DNA of 64,000 nucleotides from Engraulis encrasicolus (GCF_034702125.1 NC_085871.1:35383248-35447247), one strand, 5' to 3'; positions 22,040-32,540 are shown, numbered from the stretch's first letter. Translations and numbers: made by a program. The notes: a model not told the origin generated them from the letters alone.

Positions 22040-22305
22040 GTTGTAACCAATGGCATTCCACGATTTAGACTGTTGGACACGCCTCTGTCATTTTCGGCCA
22101 ATGAACTTGTTTGTTCTTTAAATTCAGAAAGGGGATGGGCTCGCGCGCCGGAAGCACGCATGCATCAGTACTTGCATGGTAGCGTGCGGTGTTAGCTGTG
22201 GTGGTGTCCTCGCTTGTGTCTGCATTTCTGACTAAAAATCCTTCATGACACCGACCTAAAGTTGTTAAAAGGTTGAATCGCTCGCTATTGGCTCAGCCGT
22301 CAAAC
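22040..22305 (+). promoter_or_regulatory. chchd3 promoter and 5' UTR
   Basis: Just upstream of the chchd3 ATG are two CCAAT boxes (22047-22051 and 22098-22102), a third on the reverse strand (22287-22291), and an ETS/GABP-type site GCCGGAAGC (22147-22155). The ETS site overlaps an NRF1-like GCACGCATGC (22154-22163). CpGs cluster at 22139-22160. No TATA box is seen. ETS/GABP and NRF1 sites are typical of nuclear genes for mitochondrial proteins, which suits Mic19. The transcription start is not mapped. Confidence 0.5.
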
Positions 22306-22386
22306 ATGGGAGCAAATAATAGCACGCGACGGGTCTCCTTTGAGTCGGATGAGAATGATAACATAACGATTGTGAAGGGCATAAGG
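22306..22386 (+). CDS. chchd3: chchd3 exon 1 (Mic19 N-terminus, residues 1-27)
   Basis: First coding exon of chchd3, encoding Mic19, a peripheral inner-membrane subunit of the MICOS complex in the mitochondrial intermembrane space that holds crista junctions together. It encodes MGANNSTRRVSFESDENDN then ITIVKGIR. This matches vertebrate Mic19, including Gly2, which is N-myristoylated in the mammalian protein, and the STRRV(S/T)FE motif. It is closer to CHCHD3 than to its paralogue CHCHD6. The donor is AGG/GTGAGT (22387), phase 0. The start is fixed by Gly2 and the conserved block. It lies divergent from exoc4 at 20.7 kb, the same arrangement as in mammals. The exon is too short to be found as an ORF. 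Confidence 0.95.
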
Positions 22387-23236
22387 GTGAGTGACAGTTA
22401 CTAGTGCAGTGCTAAAAACAAACAGAGCTTCACACATTTGTCAACTCCAGCACACCCTGAACACAAACCGCGAATAAACCCGTAGTAATCCAGCACATTG
22501 GACATGTGTTAGACGTGATGACACTGAAGTACTGACTTTACTTTTCTGTCATTTGTGAGAGCCACGCTTGTAGCCCGGTAACGTGGCTAACAGAGGCTGT
22601 GTGTGTGCTGTCAGAAATGGTACATTGTGTTCTACTTGGTCTTGAATGAAAGTGGTGGCATGGTTTTGTTCACCGACTCGGACAGTGGTTAATCATCCTT
22701 GGCCACGCTGATTAGAGTAATTATGTTCTGCGGCATTCGCCTGCTTGCGTGACAGCCCAGAGGAAGCTGACCACAGTAGCAAGCTAGCAAGCTAAGACAG
22801 CCAGTGAGATGCTTGGTTACCGGTATCTCTCTCTGTCATAAGCCTAGAGAACGTTACTAAAACGTGGCTCTATAGAGCTAGTAGAACTTCATTGTCAGTG
22901 ATGGGTCATGGGTTTGGCACTCGCAAGAAAATTTAATTTGCTATTTTTGCTTTTTCTATCATGCTTATCTTCTATACTTGCTGTTGTAACTTGTAATATG
23001 AAATTTGACATAGTTAACCCCCTGCTTTCTCCCATGGAGTTCTCTCCTATATACATATCCGTAGGCCTACATGATTATAAATCATATTGCATTGTATTAC
23101 CGAGTATTGTAGTTATCCAAGTTATTCAGTGCCTGTCAAATATGGGTAAGCAATTATGGGCATATAAGCTAATGAAGTCTTGGGTGATGATGTTGATTCC
23201 CCCTCCTGACTGTGACCTGGTCTGCTCCACTTGCAG
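22387..23236 (+). other. chchd3: chchd3 intron 1
   Basis: An 850-bp intron, GTGAGT to CACTTGCAG. No other gene or clear repeat is seen. One 118-codon ORF at 22908 is hydrophobic but resembles nothing known. Confidence 0.9.
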
Positions 23237-24341
23237 CTCTCTGAGAATGTCATCAACCGCATGAGGGAACCCGCAGCCCCACCACCACGCAGCCGCCCCC
23301 CACCTCCCCCCGTGACCCCAACGCTCCTTCCCCCGGTCCTCATGCCTCCTCCCGTCGAACACTTGCCCACCATTGTCCCAATAGTCCCTCCGTTCGACCC
23401 CATCACCTCCATGCCACCTCCACCCCTGTCAGAGCCCATCAAAGTGCCTCCACCACCTCCTCCTGAGCCTGTGGCTGCGGAGGCGGTCGCCCCACCACCA
23501 CCTCCTCCAGTAGTCGAGGAGCCTGCTGCTCCCCCTCCCCCTGTTATCACTCTGCCAGCCATCACTGAGGCACCCGTGGCTCCTGTTCCAGTCGTGGAAG
23601 CTGCTGCTGCTGCTGCACCCCCTCCTGCCCCTGAGCCGGTGTCAGTCCCACCTCCCACTCCTGTAGTTGAACCAGTTGTAGAATCACCACCTCCTCCTCC
23701 ACCTGTAGTTGAGCCAGTGGCTCCACCACCACCTGCACCTGTTGTTGCTGAGCCAGTGGCAGTACCTCCACCTGTTGTTGAAGCACCTCCACCTCCACCC
23801 CCCGCCGAGCCCATTGCTCCCCCTCCACCTGTGGAAGTGACGGTCCCACCAGTGCTGGAGGAGATCATTTCACTTTCTCCTGTGGTGGAGGCTGTTGCAC
23901 CACCACCACCGCCACCTGCTGCTGAGGTACCTGCTCCTCCTCCACCCGTAGAAGTTGCTGCTCCAGTTGAACCAGTTGCCCCACCACCACCTGTTGAAGT
24001 GGTTGCTCCACCACCCCCAGTTATGGAGGAGGTTGCCACTCCTCTTCCACCACCCCCCTCTGTTGAAGTTGTTGCTGCAGCTGAAGCACCTGTTGCTCCA
24101 CCAGCAGAACCTATTGCCCCTCCACCTGTCGTAGAGGTTGTGGAGGTAGTTGCTCCGTCTGTGGAGGTTGTAGAGATCGTTTCGCCACCTGTGGAAGTGG
24201 TTGTGCCTCCACCTGCTCCGGTTGAGGTCGAGGTTGAGGTACCCGTTGCTGCTGTGGCTGAGGCGGAGCCAGTCGTCGCTCCTCCAGTCGAAGTGGTGAC
24301 TCTTCACATTGTGGAGGAGCCTGTGGTGTTGATTCCAGCTG
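23237..24341 (+). CDS. chchd3: chchd3 exon 2, giant Pro/Val/Ala/Glu-rich exon (residues 28-395)
   Basis: The exon begins LSENVINRMRE, the conserved Mic19 sequence right after KGIR, so it is exon 2 of chchd3. It then stays open for about 357 more codons of low-complexity sequence built from Pro, Val, Ala and Glu, with five hexaproline runs and recurring units such as VAPPPPVEVVAPPPP and PVVEPVAPPP. Later parts shift to VEVVEIV and VEVEVEV. The acceptor is CTTGCAG (AG at 23235-23236) and the donor GCTG/GTGAGT (GT at 24342). The length, 1,105 nt, is 368 codons plus 1 nt; the split Val codon is completed exactly by exon 3. Proline codons vary among CCA, CCT, CCC and CCG, so this is not a simple triplet expansion. 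In mammals the same linker is about 30 residues. The role of the insert is unknown. Such tracts form extended polyproline II structure and can bind SH3, WW or profilin-type domains, but none of this is shown here. The gly-rich ORF on the other strand is a compositional shadow. Confidence 0.88.
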
Positions 24342-24375
24342 GTGAGTTAATCTCTTTCTCTCTTTCTGTGTGTGT

Positions 24376-24419
<44 letters not shown>

Positions 24420-24445
24420 CGCTCGTTCTCTCTCTCTCTCTCACA

Positions 24446-24480
<35 letters not shown>
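24376..24480. repeat. (CT)n then (AC)n microsatellite
   Basis: About 60 bp CT-rich followed by about 30 bp AC, starting some 35 bp after the exon 2 donor. Confidence 0.95.
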
Positions 24481-24483
<3 letters not shown>

Positions 24484-24559
24484 CAGACAGACACAATTTT
24501 AGGGCCATATCAGTCCATTATTTTCTCTTGACCAGACACATGCAATTAGAAGGGCTACA

Positions 24560-24945
24560 AAATTAACCTAAATTATTCGAAAATCGCTTTTTGGGCACCC
24601 ATGACGATTTAAAAAAATGAAAATCATGATCACACAGGGGGTGATATATTGACCTGCCTTCCTGCGTCCTTCAAGCCAGAACATGTTGACAGGCTGGTGT
24701 GTTTCAGGCAAGAAATCTGTAGTCATGCCAAGGCTTCATCATGCTATTGCCTTTCACATAAATATTACAATTCTGTATTATTTTGGTCATCCCTTTATAT
24801 TATACATTTTTGGTTATATTTAATTGTTTTGATTTTAAATAATATTCTGATTCTGCACAAAATTCAATTGAATAATCATGATTTCAATTTTGATCCAAAT
24901 AGTCATGATGATGATCATTTTTCCATAATCGTGCAGCCCTAGCAA
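24560..24945. mobile_element. diverged hAT-like fragment
   Basis: The right end reads CCATAATCGTGCAGCCCTAG, the complement of the CTAGGGCTGCACGATTATGG end common in vertebrate hAT elements. The interior is rich in AATCATGAT. The left end is not intact. Confidence 0.45.
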
Positions 24946-24998
24946 TAATAGTACTGTCTGCCTGCTTGTGCACATACTTGACAATATGGCATGCCATG

Positions 24999-25145
24999 GA
25001 CACTCTCTCGCTCTCTCGCTCATTCTCTCTCTTTCTGTCTTTCTTTCTTTCTTTCTTTTTTTCTCTCTCACTCTCACTCTCTTTCTCTCTCTCTCTCTCT
25101 CACTCTCTCTCTCACTCTCACTCTCTCTCTTTTACACACACTCTT
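24999..25145. repeat. (CT)n/(CTTT)n/(CACT)n imperfect microsatellite
   Basis: About 145 bp of polypyrimidine repeat with changing register. Confidence 0.9.
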
Positions 25146-25195
25146 TCTCGTACTACAAACAAGTAAGCTTACACTGAACCAGAGCATGCTGTAAG

Positions 25196-25346
25196 CAGGG
25201 AAGCTGACTGGGGGGACAAAGAGGTCACTTGTCCCGGGCCCAAGGAGACGGGAGGCCCAGAAATGTGTCCTCAATACATTGTATCGGATTTGGGGCCCTT
25301 TCAGATGACTTTGTCCTGGGCCCAAACAAAGCAGTCAGCAGCCCTG
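25196..25346. mobile_element. short hAT-type MITE, probable
   Basis: The ends GCAGGGAAGCTGACTG and (reversed) CAGGGCTGCTGACTG are inverted. The interior has GGGCCC(A)-type blocks. CTGTAA words flank both sides, but the 8-bp duplication is not exact. Confidence 0.5.
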
Positions 25347-25639
25347 CTGTAACCTGAGAGCAAATGTCATTGTGTGCAGTTTCAAGGTTGTGAAAGCCGT
25401 GGGTAAAAATACGCAATTAAACACCTAATTAATTTGTGGAATGCCAATTAAATTTGGCACACCGGGAACTTGAATTCTGAAATATTGGAAAAAGCGGTCA
25501 GCAGCACTTAGAAGATGGTTCATTTAGGGTGTTTATTCCAATAGGTCCTCTCTTGTGCTTTCTCTGTAATGTTAAGCATGCATGCAGTATAACATGGCAT
25601 ATCTATGTGCAAATTCATTTTCAGCCATTTAGTTGAAAC

Positions 25640-25796
25640 TGACATGGAAGGATGTTTGTCAAACTGTGTTTGGTACATGTGGAGAGACAGCAGCTGTGTT
25701 TGTTGGTGGGCAGTGTCTGCCCCACGCTGTGGTGCTGTGCCCAGTGGACACGTTAGAAAGGTCACAGTCAGGCCTCGTCTTGGGAATGTGGAAACT
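25640..25796. repeat. duplicated segment, copy 1 (interrupted)
   Basis: Shares long stretches (GCAGTGTCTGCCCCACGCTG; CAGGCCTCGTCTTGGGAATG) with 27040-27200. The copy continues on the other side of the inserted hAT element (26935-27015, GTTCACTTGTCTTCAGCTAA). Confidence 0.85.
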
Positions 25797-26926
25797 AGGA
25801 CTGGGCGGTTAATCGAGTTTTACGGTTTCTCGAGAAGTTTTATGAAATCGATTAATATTTTGACATATCGAATATCTCGAGTTTAGGCTGTAAATGCGTA
25901 AGATTTCGCCACTCTGATTTCCCTTCTGTGCTGTGGAGCGGTCCGCCCCGCCTCCTCCTTGCGTGTGTTTTCCCCTCAACAGAGCTGGCTCCCCTCCCCC
26001 TGCTCCTCCTCCTCCTCCCCCCCCCCTTGCGTGTAGCGGCGTGTGTTTGTGTTGATAAACTCTTTCAACATGGCGGCGCCCACAGAAGAAGCCCAAACAG
26101 CAGAATTTGTTCCAAAGAAAAGGACGAACGGCTCAATAATATGGCGTTATTTCGGATTTAGAGCCTCTGATGAGGAGATTCTAAGAGGCTTTGTCCGTTG
26201 GTCCGTCCGTCCGTGACGCTTTTTGTCAGACATCTTTGTCCCATACAACCAGTGGGGTAAACCGGCTGTGCTAATACAGCCGTGATGCGTTTCCCAATCA
26301 TTGGAAACCGCTTCGAAATGATAATAAACAACTAAAATATGATTTAAGTGTTTCTAGAAAGTTACCGCTGTTTTTATAAGTGCATACAGTGACACTAATA
26401 AGCGTTTATTACTGCCGTTTTCTGTCTATCACCGCTGCATACTGACGATGCACCCCTCGCTTCACAAATAAGTTAGTGCCGCCTAGGAACAAAGACCGGT
26501 TTACTTTCGTTCCGCCTGGAAGCGGTCCGGAGCAACGGGCCTGCCTCCTGTCTGACTCTAGTCTAGCCTTTGATCTCACATGGTTTAAGCATTTTGATGC
26601 TTTGTTGTACTTTTTATTTTTGTGCATATTATCTTCCTTAAAATAACAAACAGAACAAAAAATTACATTGTAATTTCAACATTGAACATCTTTTGGCTAG
26701 ATAGCCACCGAGCTTTTTAAAAAAAAAAAAAAAAAAAAAACTTTGCTTGGAATTTTTTTTTGGGGGGGGGACCTGTTTGCACTTAAATAAAAAGAAAAAC
26801 CTTTGCTGAATTTCGTGGGGTTTTTTTTCCCTTGCATAGATATCGAGATATATATCGTATATCGAGATATAAGCTTAGCAGACACTAATCGAGATTATTG
26901 TTTTTCTCAATATCGCCCAGCCCTAG
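25797..26926. mobile_element. non-autonomous hAT element with transposase remnant
   Basis: The 1,130-bp element has a left end AGGACTGGGCGGTTAATCGA and a right end ATATCGCCCAGCCCTAG. These fit the CTAGGGCTGGGCGAT-type ends of vertebrate hAT elements. A perfect 8-bp duplication, TGGAAACT, lies at 25789-25796 and 26927-26934. The related segment at 27190-27290 preserves a similar site without the insertion. The interior holds the start of a BED-finger transposase (26070-26216). Confidence 0.85.
26070..26216 (+). pseudogene. hAT/ZBED transposase N-terminal remnant
   Basis: A 48-codon reading frame starting MAAPTEEAQTAEFVPKKRTN and continuing GSIIWRYFGFRASDEE, followed by unrelated residues and a stop. 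The VPKKRTNGSIIWRYFGFR block is the entry to the BED zinc finger of fish hAT transposases (ZBED-like). The Cys and His residues that would follow are gone, because an internal deletion joins this start to the distal end of the element. It is not functional as a transposase. Whether the stub is transcribed is unknown. Confidence 0.65.
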
Positions 26927-27039
26927 TGGAAACTAAGTTCACTTGTCTTCAGCTAAATACAGTAGAGAACTAGAAGAGAAGTCAGACAAAAATGGAGACT
27001 TCTTCAAATGTTCTACATTGTAATATGTAACTTAGTATT

Positions 27040-27290
27040 GTTTGTTGTCAAACTGTGTTAGTACGTGGAGAGAGCAGCTGTGTTTGTTGATGGGCAGTTT
27101 GTTGATGGGCAGTGTCTGCCCCACGCTGTGCTTCAGTGCCCGGTGGACACATGAGAAAGGTTACAGATCAGGCCTCGTCTTGGGAATGTGCAAACTACCA
27201 AGGGTCACCTCAGCAGTTCACTTGTCTTCAGCTAAATACAGTAGAGAACTAGAAGACAAAAATACAGACTTCTTCCAAGGTACATTTTTA
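27040..27290. repeat. duplicated segment, copy 2 (empty site)
   Basis: Similar to 25640-25796 plus 26935-27015, without the hAT insertion. It has its own internal doubling of TTTGTTGATGGGCAG (about 27083-27110). Copies differ at several positions. Confidence 0.85.
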
Positions 27291-28090
27291 TAGTATTGTT
27301 TACTCTACGTCTTGTTTCAAGCCATCGTCATTCTGGTCAGTTTTGAAATGTCATCAACTCTGACATGTCAAATGACTGGGATTAATTAATGATATAATGT
27401 AACCTTACTCATTGCTGTGCAGAGTTGTCAAAGGTATAAGTTAAAAAAGAAAGTTTCTTTCCAACACGGGTTACTTGAGTAACCAGTAGACTTGTGTATT
27501 TGTCTTACGATCAGCTAACCATGCGCTGGTTGGGTGAATTTTTTTGTAGGTTCTTTTTAAGTTTTTAGTGTTTTTCAGTAACAACACAGTCTAGATCTAA
27601 CCTCTGCTGTGTCATACTTTTCACTTATTCCAAAAATGTCTTCGACCATTAGATTACATTATTGATATTCCAAGCAGAGGACTAATCTTTTGAATGAGAG
27701 AAAAAAGGAGGAGTCGAGTCGTTTTCCTTCCGCGGCCTTGCCGTTGTGTCCCATATTATGATTCATGGCTATCAGCACTACATTAATGAAACGATTAATT
27801 CCCTCTTGTAATAAAGTTAATGAATTGATGCCGTAATTAGAGTCTCCCCCTTGAAAGAAAAAAACCCTGCTGCTCATCATAGGTGTCATGTCTGCCCTTT
27901 CCTCAATTGCAAAGTTTTTAGAAAAGGGGAATAAAAAACAAAAAGCAAAAAGTGCCATCAAAAACTTTCGAGGTGAGGTGAGGTGAGGTGCTTGTATGCA
28001 GAGGCATGTCCTGAGGAACTGAACACAGATTTCGCTCAAGGTTATACACTGGTGGCGTGGGATGGAAAAGACAGAGCGGAGAGCATGCAT
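27291..28090. other. intron stretch, repeat-free
   Basis: No gene or transposon is recognised. The AT-rich block 27730-27850 (ATTATGATTCATGGC, TTAATGAAACGATTAATTCC, GTAATTAGAG) has the look of a conserved non-coding element, but this is only composition. Confidence 0.4.
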
Positions 28091-28095
28091 ACCTG

Positions 28096-28170
28096 TGTGT
28101 GTGTGTGTGTGTGTTTGTGTGTGTGTGAGTGTGCGGGTGCGTGCGTGCGCGTGCGTTTGCGTGTGTGGGC
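28096..28170. repeat. (GT)n/(GC GT)n microsatellite
   Basis: About 70 bp of GT repeats passing into GTGCGT variants. Confidence 0.9.
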
Positions 28171-28317
28171 GTCCCTTTTGATGTTGATGCTGTTGATGAT
28201 GACTGGGACGGCGGTGTGGTGTGGGCGATGTTTCTCCATCCGTGTCCAAAGCACAATCAGCGAGGCAATTAGGGAGAAGGCCAATCAAAGCTGTGGCGCA
28301 GTGGCCACGGTGATTAA

Positions 28318-29152
28318 AGTGGTAGTTCGCTATTTTAGACATTAAGCCCTGTTTGTGTGACTTCTGGGGTGAAGTAGAGATGTTCTCATCACAATTTTGA
28401 CCTTTGGTGCTGACCGGAGCATTTGGGTATCCAAGACTGCAGCCCCCCCACCTTTACATTGACTCCAATAGACCCCTCAAGCAATCGATTATAAAATGGC
28501 ATTAAACTTTCGTTTGAGAAGACATGGAACTCACCGTGTGGTCAGTGGTAGACAGCGATAAATTGACCCGAAAATTGCAGCGAAATATGCCTTCTAACTG
28601 TTGTTTAGCATTTGGCGGACCTATTTTTCCCCAGACGTCGTTGAATAGCAGTAGACATCCAGCCAGTAGGTAGCGATAGTGTGTTGTTTATGTAGACATC
28701 AAGGAGCGAGGTAGAACGGCTATCTTTGAGCGGGACTGGCCACAAAAACTACAGATTGCATACAAACCATAGATAGTAACGTAAACAAACGCACCCCCAT
28801 TTCCGGTCGCGCGGAGTAATACTAGTCAAACCAATACAATCAATGAAGACGGACAATAATGAATATATCTTCTCTGTAAGCATATTTCGCGGTGATTTTC
28901 GAGCCAACGTATCGCTGTCCACCCCTGACCACTCGGTGAGTTTCATGTCTCTGCAAATGAAAGTTTAATGCCATTTTATAATCGATTGCTTGAGGGGTCT
29001 ATTGGAGTCAATGTAAAGGTGGGGGGGCTGCAGTCTTGGATACCCAAATGCTCCGGTCAGCACCAAATGTCAAAATTGTGATGAGAACATCTCTACTTCA
29101 CCCCAGAAGTCACACAAACAGGGCTTAATGTCTAAAATAGCGAACTACCACT
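28318..29152. mobile_element. TTAA-flanked MITE with about 270-bp TIRs
   Basis: The 835-bp element has ends AGTGGTAGTTCGCTATTTTA at left and the exact complement at right. Inverted similarity runs about 270 bp inward with few mismatches. TTAA flanks both ends (28314-28317, 29153-29156). TTAA duplications are made by Kolobok and piggyBac elements; the AGTG ends fit the former better. It has no transposase. The central 280 bp are unique and CpG-containing. Confidence 0.82.
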
Positions 29153-29156
29153 TTAA

Positions 29157-30440
29157 AAACACACACACCTCCGCATTCAGCCTCTTCAGTACACGACACG
29201 CACACTTAGAATTACAAATCAGACCCCAATCCTCATGTCCCCCTCATCCAATCCGCCCGTGGTGTATTTCAGTGAACAGTAGTATACATTTCATTTTCTG
29301 GATGTTGAGAAGACTTATTTTTGCATATAGGGGTACTCACTGCCAGTCACCCCAACACGAAATGTACATTTCAGTTGACATTATGTTTCTTTTCTATTAA
29401 TTTTACCCCCCCTCCCTTCACTTTTTGCGTGTATGGCATATTTACCGTCTTACACTGCATCTCCTCAGTGCTGTACCATTTCCTCTCATGTCAAGGTTTC
29501 TTTTAAAAACAGCAGACTAACGAGAAACTTCCTGGAGTTGAGTTGACAATGACTCACTGCTTGCTATTTTTAACCCCCCGCCCGCCCCCCACCCCCCTCT
29601 ACAGTATATCAATATATAGGCCCTTCACTGCTGGCGAGGAGAGGCCGTTATCTCTCCGCCTGCATGCCTGCGAGACTAGTATGAGTTCGCTCAGGTATCT
29701 CGCCTGGCATGACGCGGGGATTGCTTCACTGCTGTGCTGCTGTGGTGGAGTTTTTTTTTTCTTAAGTCTTGGAATTCACAGCTTCCCACATCAGAACTCC
29801 TTAATGAGGTGATTTTAGCAACAGCCAGTGAGGTGTCTATAATGAATGTTTGCAGGTACTGCAGCCTTGCTAAGTCTCCTGCCATCCTTCACCTGCTTTC
29901 TTTATACTTTCGCTCACACCCTCGCTACGTGTTGTTGTATTATAATACTTTGACGATGGCAGGTGTTGAGAAAAGGAAGGCAAAAGAAAGTAAATTTAGG
30001 CTACCATCAGTTTGGAACATTGGACGCTGCTTCTGTTGGGCACAACTCCCATGGCTCCAGCCAACAAAAAAGTAAACACGAACAGAACAAACTATTAGCT
30101 GTATGACCTTGACTGCCTATGTTTTATGTGCGTTTCCGTAAGACGCAATTGTGTGCTGTATATAGTGTGCCAGTTAGTTTGTTCTAAGAGTTCTATGTGC
30201 CTGTGTGTGTGCGGCGCGGCGTGCCGTGCACACATACATATCCTAGTTTCAGCAGGGTTCAACTCAATATCCCGAGGGTGGCACACCTCCCCGACGACGA
30301 GGGAGGATTGATTATGTGTGCCCACGAGTGGTGGCATTAAAGTGAGGCTCTCCGCCGAGCCGTGTAGGCCGTGCGCGGGCTCGTCAGTCAGTCTCTAAAT
30401 CAGCCGGGTGTCGCCATGCGTGCTGATTACACACGGCGAA
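29157..30440. other. intron stretch, no gene recognised
   Basis: Unique-looking sequence with C-runs (29566-29600). No exon of chchd3 or other gene is recognisable, and no TIRs are seen. Confidence 0.5.
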
Positions 30441-30451
30441 GGTTGAGCCTC

Positions 30452-30546
30452 CCACTCTCTCTCTCTCTCTCTCGCGCTTTCTCCGTCATTTGCACTGCAC
30501 ACTATAAATATTCATACACTCTGGAGCCACACACACACACACACAC

Positions 30547-30623
<77 letters not shown>

Positions 30624-30630
30624 CACACAG
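30452..30630. repeat. (CT)n and (AC)n microsatellites
   Basis: A short CT run at 30456-30472, and (AC)n at 30529-30629, interrupted twice by GC. Confidence 0.95.
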
Positions 30631-31168
30631 ACACACCTCCTCCGCGTTTTTAATAGCTTTCTTAAAGATGATTGTGCCAAGACCTGCAGGAGAGGGAAAA
30701 AAGGGGAGACAATGCCAGCATGAAATTAATTACTATTGATAAATTGACCATGTCCTGACCTCGTAAAATAGACCGACTTGCGACATACTGCAATAGACCT
30801 AAAATGCCTTTTTCTAAAACTTTAAGCGTGAATTAAATATAGGTACTACAGGCAATTAGGTATAATCAATTATCAATGAAGTCCTTGAGTTGATGTACAC
30901 AAGACAAGATGGACAAAAAAAGAAAAGTGAAAATAAAACACAGAACAAGAATTGTTGAGAAAAGTACCAAGCTGTGTCCTCTGACGTGGTAGGGCGTAGA
31001 GGTGCGGACGCGGCGCGGTGCAGAGCGGAGACGAATTGAAGTTGGAGCGTGAGGAAGAGGTAATGTTCCAGATTATGCTCAGCTACTCCCTCCGTCTCCC
31101 CTCAGCCCCCCCTCCTCCGAGCAGGTCCCGAGGTTAATGAAACTTCTGATGGGAACCTGCCGTCCACC

Positions 31169-31329
31169 CGCGGGGCGGAGCTATAGGGGGGGCAAGCAGG
31201 GCATTTTGACCCTGGGCCCAGGGCCCTCCTATATTGTTGGTGGGGGCCCTATTGTGACCATGGCAAGCTGTTTGAAGGGCCCTGTCAGTGTTTTGCCCCG
31301 GGGCCCTGTGGGCAATTGCTCCGCCACTG
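31169..31329. mobile_element. 161-bp hAT-type MITE with 8-bp TSD
   Basis: Flanked by CGTCCACC at 31161-31168 and 31330-31337. The left end CGGGGCGGAGCTATAGG and right end (reversed) CAGTGGCGGAGCAATTGC share GGCGGAGC. The interior is dominated by GGGCCC blocks. Confidence 0.7.
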
Positions 31330-31427
31330 CGTCCACCCGCGTCTATTATCTCCCTCCCGAGAGCAACTAGCTCCAGGTTCCTCTGCTGGCTGACGACTGC
31401 CCAGGAGAACAAGGCAGAGGAAGGAGG

Positions 31428-31480
31428 AAGGGAGAGAGAGCGGAAAGAAAGAAAGCGAGCAAGAGAGAGAGAGAGAGAAG
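31428..31480. repeat. (GA)n-rich tract
   Basis: Imperfect GA/GAAA purine tract of about 50 bp. Confidence 0.85.
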
Positions 31481-32210
31481 GAGCACGAGGAGGGGAAAAT
31501 AAGTGTGAAGATGATGAGTTTTTAATCTTAACATTTACATGTCTCACTGGAGATTGACACAGCGGGGGAGTCGGCGGGCCGAGGGCAGGCGGGATGAGAT
31601 TGCTAATGTCCTTCTGGATTTTGCTGTGACCCTCGCTCATCCCCGGAGGATTCGAGATGGTATTTATTGCATTAGAGGCCAGTTCTACCTCCAAGTCCGC
31701 CGAGCTTACTCACTGAAGCAGCTCCTGGGCTGGCAAGTGAAAAGAAAAGACATGACTATTTGGGTAGAGCAGAGAGGAGGAGGAGTAGGAGGAGTAGGAG
31801 GAAGAAGAATAGGTGGAACACACTGCTGGAAGATGTCTGGAGGGTGCAGCCTTTTCAAGACATGGCAACTTCAGCCAAGTCAAAGTCCCATTCTCCCCAC
31901 TGTCAGTGAAAAAGAAGAGGATTCCCGTTGCCAATGCCAGTGGCAGGAGGATGCATTTTGCTAAGCTTGTCTGTTCAATCAATTTCTAATCTCTTTATCG
32001 TTTTTTTTTTATTTTTTATCCTCCACCTCTCCTCTTAACCCTCTCATGCACCAGTGCAATGCACTCCCAATGAAGTCTCAATGAAGGATGCACCTGTGAA
32101 AAGAAAGTCGTCACCAGTGGCCTTAAATGTCCTTTGCTGTGGCACAGGAGTGAGGAAGATAGAAGAGGGACGAGAGAAGGAAGGGAAGGGAGGGAGATAA
32201 GGAAAGGATG

Positions 32211-32211
<1 letters not shown>

Positions 32212-32250
<39 letters not shown>
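32212..32250. repeat. (GA)n microsatellite
   Basis: About 36 bp of GA repeats inside a longer purine-rich stretch (32150-32250). Confidence 0.9.
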
Positions 32251-32252
<2 letters not shown>

Positions 32253-32269
32253 TAACAGAGAAAAATGGG

Positions 32270-32540
32270 ATTGACCTGTTCCCGTCGCCCGGAATCAAAT
32301 GCACTACCTGTGGAGGCCTATCCGTTATCAGGCGGATATCTTTAATTCGCCTTTTATCAAACATCAGCGTCCTGGAGAGAGACGGAGCAGGAAGCCCCGC
32401 AACCCTGGCATCTATTACCCGGGCCCCTGTCGTTTGATTAATGCCAGCCCCAGCCCCCTCTGCGGAACACGCCGTATCAGCTGGCCCATCGTCACGGTAA
32501 CAAGCAGATATCTTTCTGGCCTTGAGAGGAGTCTGGGGCA
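32270..32540. other. candidate conserved non-coding element
   Basis: A complex, repeat-free stretch between microsatellites. It has two AGATATCTTT-like words (32334-32343 and 32505-32514), AATTCGCCTTTTATCAAACA, TTTGATTAATGCCAGC and GGCAATAAATATTTCA. No coding potential is evident. This is a compositional judgement without any alignment. Confidence 0.25.

Noticed and set aside
23122..24039. 305-codon Gly/Thr/Ser-rich frame on the minus strand
   Set aside because: It is the reverse complement of the Pro/Val-rich chchd3 exon; its Gly codons mirror the Pro codons.
27659..28342. 227-codon minus-strand frame
   Set aside because: It is half unique intron and half microsatellite; no splice context or family signal.
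31134..31694. 186-codon minus-strand frame and overlapping plus-strand frames
   Set aside because: They cross a MITE and a GA tract; no domain.
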